Below are positions 59,785-64,000 of a stretch of DNA of 64,000 nucleotides, piece after piece (within the stretch, counting starts at the first letter, position 1; each line of letters begins with the position of its first letter). The stretch lies in the NCBI GenBank assembly GCA_045654885.1, contig JAZOOF010000045.1:1-64000 (forward strand), read 5' to 3'. The DNA comes from HGM04593 sp045654885 (lineage in GTDB: Bacteria > Bacteroidota > Bacteroidia > Bacteroidales > Bacteroidaceae). The translations under genes were made by a program, and so were the position numbers. Under the pieces are notes generated by a model. The model saw only the letters and a list, made by a program, of their open reading frames with translations. It did no database searches and had not been told where the DNA came from.

Positions 59785-62619
59785 TTACCTCTCCAACTCC
59801 TCTTTCAGATACTTCGCGGTGTGCCCTACTCCTTTGGCGGCGACTTCCTCGGGGGTTCCTGTTGCCATAACCACACCACCGTCGCGGCCGCCTTCGGGAC
59901 CCATGTCGATGATATAGTCGGCCATTTTTATGACATCAAGGTTATGCTCGATAATCACCACGGTATTTCCTTTATCTACAAGGCGGTTTATTACGTTCAT
60001 CAGCACACGTATATCCTCGAAGTGCAGACCTGTCGTGGGCTCGTCGAGCAGATAGAGCGTCTTTCCTGTATCGCGCTTGGCAAGTTCCGTAGCAAGCTTC
60101 ACGCGCTGGCTCTCGCCACCTGAAAGGGTTGTCGACGGCTGACCGAGCTTTATGTAACCCAAACCGACATCCTGCAGCACCTTTATCTTGTTTAGAATGG
60201 TAGGCACATTCTCAAAAAACTCCACCGCCATGTTTATTGTCATGTCAAGCACATCGGCTATAGACTTGCCCTTGTAGCGCACCTCCAATGTCTCGCGGTT
60301 GTAGCGTTTGCCGTGACACACCTCGCAGGGCACCATCACATCGGGCAGGAAGTTCATCTCCAATGTCTTGTAACCGTTACCGCCACAAGCCTCACAGCGG
60401 CCACCGGTAACGTTGAACGAGAAGCGTCCGGGCTTGTAGCCGCGAATTTTCGCCTCGGGCAGGTCCACAAAAAGGTTACGTATATCGGAGAATACACCTG
60501 TGTATGTCGCAGGGTTGGAGCGCGGTGTGCGTCCAAGCGGAGACTGGTCAACATCCACAATCTTGTCGATATGCTCAATGCCCTCAATCGATGTATAAGG
60601 CAACGGCTCGCGAAGTGCACGATAGAAATGCTTTGCAAGGATTGGCTGCAGGGTATCGTTGATGAGCGATGACTTTCCACCACCCGACACACCGGTAACA
60701 CATATCAGTTTGCCAAGCGGGAACTCGACATCCACGTTCTTAAGGTTATTGCCACATGCACCTGTAATCTTTATTACATTGCCATTCCCCGGGCGACGCA
60801 CCGCAGGCACCTCAATTTTCTCCTTTCCGTTGAGGAAGCGTGCAGTCATTGTATCGCCCTTGAGCATATCGGCCGGCGTGCCGGCAAACACCACTTCACC
60901 ACCCTTACGGCCCGCCTTTGGACCAAGGTCTATAATATAATCCGATGCAAGCATAATGTCGCGGTCGTGCTCCACCACAATAACGGTATTGCCGATGTCG
61001 CGCAACGACTTGAGCGAAGCTATGAGCCTGTCGTTGTCGCGCGGATGAAGACCAATACTGGGCTCGTCGAGAATATAAAATACATTAACAAGTTGTGAGC
61101 CCACCTGCGTGGCAAGACGTATGCGCTGCCCCTCGCCACCCGACAGAGACACCGACGAGCGGTTGAGCGAGAGATAACCGAGACCCACATCGAGCAGGAA
61201 GCCTATACGCGTCTTAACCTCCTTCACAATCTCGCCCGCAATGGCACGCTGTTTCTCAGTAAGCGACTCATCGAGTTTTTCGAGCCATTCGTTCAGCGCT
61301 GTTATATCCATTGCTGCAAGTTCCGATATATTCTTGCCTGCAAGGCGATAATGGAGCGCCTCCTTGTTCAGACGCGCGCCGCCGCACTCGGGGCATGTCT
61401 GCATTGCCGAGAACTGCTCGGCCCAACGCAACTCCTTGGCCGAGACGCTTGTCTCCTTCTGCAGCTGGATATATTTCACAAGACCGTCGTAAGTGGAGAT
61501 GCTGTCATAGAACATCTCGGACGAACTGTTGAGTTTCAACGGCACGGGCGAGCCATAGAGTATCTCATCGAGTGCCTCATCGGGCAATTCCTCAATGGGA
61601 GTCTTCAAATCGGCCTCATAACGCGCAAGCACAGCCTCAATCTGCTGGAAGATTGACGAACGGCGATACTTGCCGAGCGGTGCAAGAGCACCGTCATAGA
61701 CCGACAGCGAGCGGTCGGGAACCACCTTCTCGACATCGACACTGCTTATCACTCCCAATCCCTTGCACTTGGGGCAGAAGCCCTGCGGTGAGTTGAACGA
61801 GAAGTTATGTGGGTCGGGTTCCTTGTATGCAAGGCCTGTCACCGGGCACATGAGGCGCTTGCTGTAGTGGCGCACCTCGCCCGACGGCATCTCCATAATC
61901 ATTACCAGTCCCTCGCCCTGAGCAAGCGCTGTTGCAAGGCTCTGCTTCAGGCGCTGTGTATCCTTGGCATCCACGGCAAGTTTGTCAATTACAACCTCAA
62001 TGTCATGGTTCTTGTATCGCTCCAGCATCATGCCGCGCGACATCTCGCACAGTTCGCCATCTACGCGCACGTTGAGGTACCCCTTGCGCATCATCTGCTC
62101 AAACAGTTCCTTATAGTGTCCCTTACGGTTCTTCACGAGCGGAGCAAGGATGTATATGCGCTTGCCGTCATAGGCATCGAGCAGCAGTTCAAGGATTTTC
62201 TCCTCGGTATATTTCACCATCTTCTCGCCCGAGAGGTACGAGTAGGCATCGGCCGCACGCGAATAGAGCAGGCGCAGATAGTCATAAATCTCGGTTGTTG
62301 TACCCACCGTTGAACGAGGGTTCTTGTTGGTTGTCTTCTGTTCTATCGAGATTACGGGGCTAAGTCCGGTAATCTTGTCGACATCGGGACGCTCCAATCC
62401 GCCCAGGAAGTTGCGGGCATATGCCGAGAATGTCTCAAGATAGCGACGCTGTCCCTCGGCAAAAATTGTATCGAAGGCAAGTGATGACTTGCCGCTGCCA
62501 CTGAGACCTGTTATCACAGTGAGCGAATCATGCGGAATCTCAACATCCACATTCTTGAGGTTGTGCACCCTGGCACCGAACACCTCAATCATTCCCTTTT
62601 CCTCTCTCTCCATCATCAC
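59785..62619 (-). CDS. uvrA: UvrA, excinuclease ABC subunit A
   Basis: A 944-aa damage-recognition ATPase of nucleotide excision repair. Two ABC modules: Walker A GLSGSGKSSLAFDTIFAEGQ and GVSGGGKSSLINDTLQ; signatures LSGGEGQRIRLA and LSGGESQRVKLA; Walker B YILDEPSIGLH and YLLDEPTTGLH. Zinc Cys pairs: CPKCKGLG, CPECGG, and CEACGGNGYKTLEMNFLPD with CEVCHGKRYN. The ATG at 62619 is used; an internal ATG (MIEVFGARVHNLKNVDVEIP, 27 bp further in) is preceded by a purine-rich AGGAAAAGGGA and may be the true start. It lies 10 bp after the type B tail protein gene. Confidence 0.96.
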   Translation of the reverse strand: MMMEREEKGMIEVFGARVHNLKNVDVEIPHDSLTVITGLSGSGKSSLAFDTIFAEGQRRYLETFSAYARNFLGGLERPDVDKITGLSPVISIEQKTTNKNPRSTVGTTTEIYDYLRLLYSRAADAYSYLSGEKMVKYTEEKILELLLDAYDGKRIYILAPLVKNRKGHYKELFEQMMRKGYLNVRVDGELCEMSRGMMLERYKNHDIEVVIDKLAVDAKDTQRLKQSLATALAQGEGLVMIMEMPSGEVRHYSKRLMCPVTGLAYKEPDPHNFSFNSPQGFCPKCKGLGVISSVDVEKVVPDRSLSVYDGALAPLGKYRRSSIFQQIEAVLARYEADLKTPIEELPDEALDEILYGSPVPLKLNSSSEMFYDSISTYDGLVKYIQLQKETSVSAKELRWAEQFSAMQTCPECGGARLNKEALHYRLAGKNISELAAMDITALNEWLEKLDESLTEKQRAIAGEIVKEVKTRIGFLLDVGLGYLSLNRSSVSLSGGEGQRIRLATQVGSQLVNVFYILDEPSIGLHPRDNDRLIASLKSLRDIGNTVIVVEHDRDIMLASDYIIDLGPKAGRKGGEVVFAGTPADMLKGDTMTARFLNGKEKIEVPAVRRPGNGNVIKITGACGNNLKNVDVEFPLGKLICVTGVSGGGKSSLINDTLQPILAKHFYRALREPLPYTSIEGIEHIDKIVDVDQSPLGRTPRSNPATYTGVFSDIRNLFVDLPEAKIRGYKPGRFSFNVTGGRCEACGGNGYKTLEMNFLPDVMVPCEVCHGKRYNRETLEVRYKGKSIADVLDMTINMAVEFFENVPTILNKIKVLQDVGLGYIKLGQPSTTLSGGESQRVKLATELAKRDTGKTLYLLDEPTTGLHFEDIRVLMNVINRLVDKGNTVVIIEHNLDVIKMADYIIDMGPEGGRDGGVVMATGTPEEVAAKGVGHTAKYLKEELER

Positions 62620-62629
62620 AATTTATTTG

Positions 62630-63352
62630 TTATTTCGCAGCCTCGGAATATCCACGCAGAAGATTTACATCACGTTTTATATCGTACTCAATGCCATCGG
62701 CACCCTTGGCCTTTATAACCACAAAATAGACACCGGGCTTCACCGGGTTGCCCTTGTAAGTTCCATCCCAGCCTGCGCCTTCAACCCCCATCTCGTCAAG
62801 CCCCCAACGGTAGAGTTCCTGCCCCCAGCGGTTGTATATGGCGCCATGGAACTCAACGATTGATTTCACGTTGAACACATTGTAGTAGTCGTTGATACCG
62901 TCACCGTTGGGCGAAAAGGCATTAGGTGCCTCAAGAGCCGACTCGGCAAGGATTATGCTGAACGGCTGGTATGTCTCGGAATCAAAAGGCCAGAACACCT
63001 CGCTGTCATCAATGCTTGTATACGTAATGTTGGGCATTACAATTGTTGTACCGCTCTCGCGCAGTTCAATCTCCACATCGGCATCGTGACGCACCAGGTA
63101 AGGTTCCTCCTCGCCCTCCTTGAAGAACTCCCACGTACAGGTGAGCGAAAAGCCATCCTCCCGGGGAGCATTGGCATAGAACCTCACCGTCACAGGCGCT
63201 TCGCCCGAATATTCATCACCTGTCTCAAGGTCGGTGAGCACACCTTTTGAGTCAACCACAAGGGCTGTGGGTTTTGGTGCCGTAATCTCCTTCTGCGCAT
63301 AGGTTACGACGCACAGCAGCAACAGCGATATAAATAGAATGGTCCTTTTCAT
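62630..63352 (-). CDS. Secreted protein with type B T9SS / gliding-motility C-terminal domain
   Basis: About 240 aa, start at 63352 (MKRTILFISLLLLCVVTYAQ, a signal peptide). Residues of about 20-145 are a beta-sandwich of unknown role. The last 90 residues are the CHU_C-type domain: APNAFSPNGDGINDYYNVFN, IYNRWGQELYRW, GWDGTYKGNPVKPGVYFVVI. This is the type B sorting domain of type IX secretion. The cargo part is very small. It precedes uvrA by 10 bp on the same strand, an odd pairing that may simply give uvrA a promoter. Confidence 0.85.
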   Translation of the reverse strand: MKRTILFISLLLLCVVTYAQKEITAPKPTALVVDSKGVLTDLETGDEYSGEAPVTVRFYANAPREDGFSLTCTWEFFKEGEEEPYLVRHDADVEIELRESGTTIVMPNITYTSIDDSEVFWPFDSETYQPFSIILAESALEAPNAFSPNGDGINDYYNVFNVKSIVEFHGAIYNRWGQELYRWGLDEMGVEGAGWDGTYKGNPVKPGVYFVVIKAKGADGIEYDIKRDVNLLRGYSEAAK

Positions 63353-63564
63353 ATTGGTCTTACTTTTCATCTACCACGCAACGCCACAGAAACTATGCAG
63401 CCGAATGCGCTATGAAGAGCAAAAATAGTAAATCCCGATGAAATAACATAGACAAACGGCACTATTTAATGCAATAGATGGGCAACTTTATCCATACCCG
63501 CGGCAATGGACTCCGCGGATGTTATTTTTCGGTTTTCAATATGCATATATTGACAATAAATTCG

Positions 63565-63572
63565 TATCTTCG
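63565..63572 (+). promoter_or_regulatory. Candidate -7 box of the LysM protein gene
   Basis: TATCTTCG, 54 bp before the ATG at 63627. A TTGACA (63550-63555) lies close upstream, but its spacing does not fit the Bacteroides layout. Confidence 0.35.
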
Positions 63573-63626
63573 CAAGAAATTCGGTTAAATAGAAAAACAA
63601 CCCGTACCACGTTACCTTTATTACGT

Positions 63627-64000
63627 ATGAAAACCAGCAAAAGAATACTACTGTCCATAGCATTTATGATGGCAACATTGACCATGAGTGCACAGAAGGC
63701 CGAAATTGTGAGCCACACCGTAGCACAGGGACAGACACTCTACTCAATATCGAAGCTCTACAACACTACAGTCGATGAGATTATAAAGTTCAACCCCGGC
63801 AGTGCCGAGAAACTTTCGATAGGACAGAAACTCATAATCCCCAGAAACAGCAACTCAAAGGCAAAGGATGGGAAGAATGTAAAGACACACACCATACAGC
63901 AGGGCGAGACGCTCTACCGCCTTAGCAAGATGTACAACGTCACCACCGACGAGCTGTGCGCTGCAAACCCCGGCCTATCAATCAATAACTTCCGTACAGG
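63627..64000 (+). CDS. Exported LysM-domain protein (5' part, cut by the right edge)
   Basis: 124 complete codons from ATG at 63627 to the edge. Signal peptide MKTSKRILLSIAFMMATLTM, then SAQ. Two LysM domains follow: SHTVAQGQTLYSISKLYNTT (about 29-71) and THTIQQGETLYRLSKMYNVT (from about 83), each with the YxxGQTLYxIxKxY pattern that binds peptidoglycan. In relatives the LysM repeats lead into an ABC-type substrate-binding-like domain or a peptidase. Which one applies here lies outside the window. Confidence 0.85.
   Translation, partial: MKTSKRILLSIAFMMATLTMSAQKAEIVSHTVAQGQTLYSISKLYNTTVDEIIKFNPGSAEKLSIGQKLIIPRNSNSKAKDGKNVKTHTIQQGETLYRLSKMYNVTTDELCAANPGLSINNFRT

Overview
The window looks like a chromosomal stretch from a gut-type member of the Bacteroidales (Bacteroides/Prevotella relatives). 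The basis is a type III glutamine synthetase, a GH29 fucosidase, an M60-like mucin-type metallopeptidase, a Ser-type sulfatase, C-terminal sorting tails of the type IX secretion kind, and several promoters with the Bacteroides layout TTTG-N19-TAnnTTTG. Base composition is near 50% GC in the housekeeping parts. It falls to about 30-40% by eye in two accessory islands: the left end (1-7990) and 21950-24660.

Left end (1-7909, all minus strand): a tight operon read right to left. It encodes a Fic protein, a type III-like DNA methyltransferase (Mod), a Res-type helicase-nuclease, a 71-aa protein, a DndD-like SMC/ABC ATPase, and the first 36 codons of a further gene cut by the window edge. This is the best candidate for a little-described defence or DNA-modification system.

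8.1-12.2 kb: an aspartate:alanine antiporter (aspT) and an aspartate 4-decarboxylase (aspD), which together form a proton-motive metabolic cycle. They are separated and followed by clusters of REP/BIME-like double-hairpin repeats whose stems change in a compensatory way. 12.8-18.1 kb: an N-acetylhexosamine kinase, a secreted protein and a GH29 fucosidase, i.e. host-glycan use. 18.3-21.7 kb: a small metallopeptidase, YigZ, SerC and a small secreted protein. 22.0-24.7 kb: an AT-rich cassette with a possible degenerate-zincin toxin and a secreted partner, duplicated in a 1003-bp tandem step that also copied the end of the neighbouring gene. 24.7-27.5 kb: an EptA-like phosphoethanolamine transferase translationally coupled to a membrane PHP phosphoesterase.

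27.5-36.1 kb: a DEAD-box helicase, grpE-dnaJ, folC, and a galactose operon (galM, FucP-type transporter, galK). 36.2-46.9 kb: a sulfatase, tex, transketolase-rpiB, a FadL-type porin, a conserved unknown and riboflavin synthase. 47.1-54.5 kb: the M60-like peptidase, glnN and nagA. 54.7-64 kb: M3 peptidase, lipoprotein, dCMP deaminase and S41 protease in one operon; tRNA-Gly(CCC) with a duplicated 3' end; uvrA preceded by a type B T9SS-tail protein; and a LysM protein running off the right edge.

Functionally the window combines foreign-DNA defence, host-glycan foraging (fucose, sulfate, GlcNAc, galactose, mucin peptide) and core housekeeping. At least two families of short non-coding inverted-repeat elements sit in the longer intergenic gaps.
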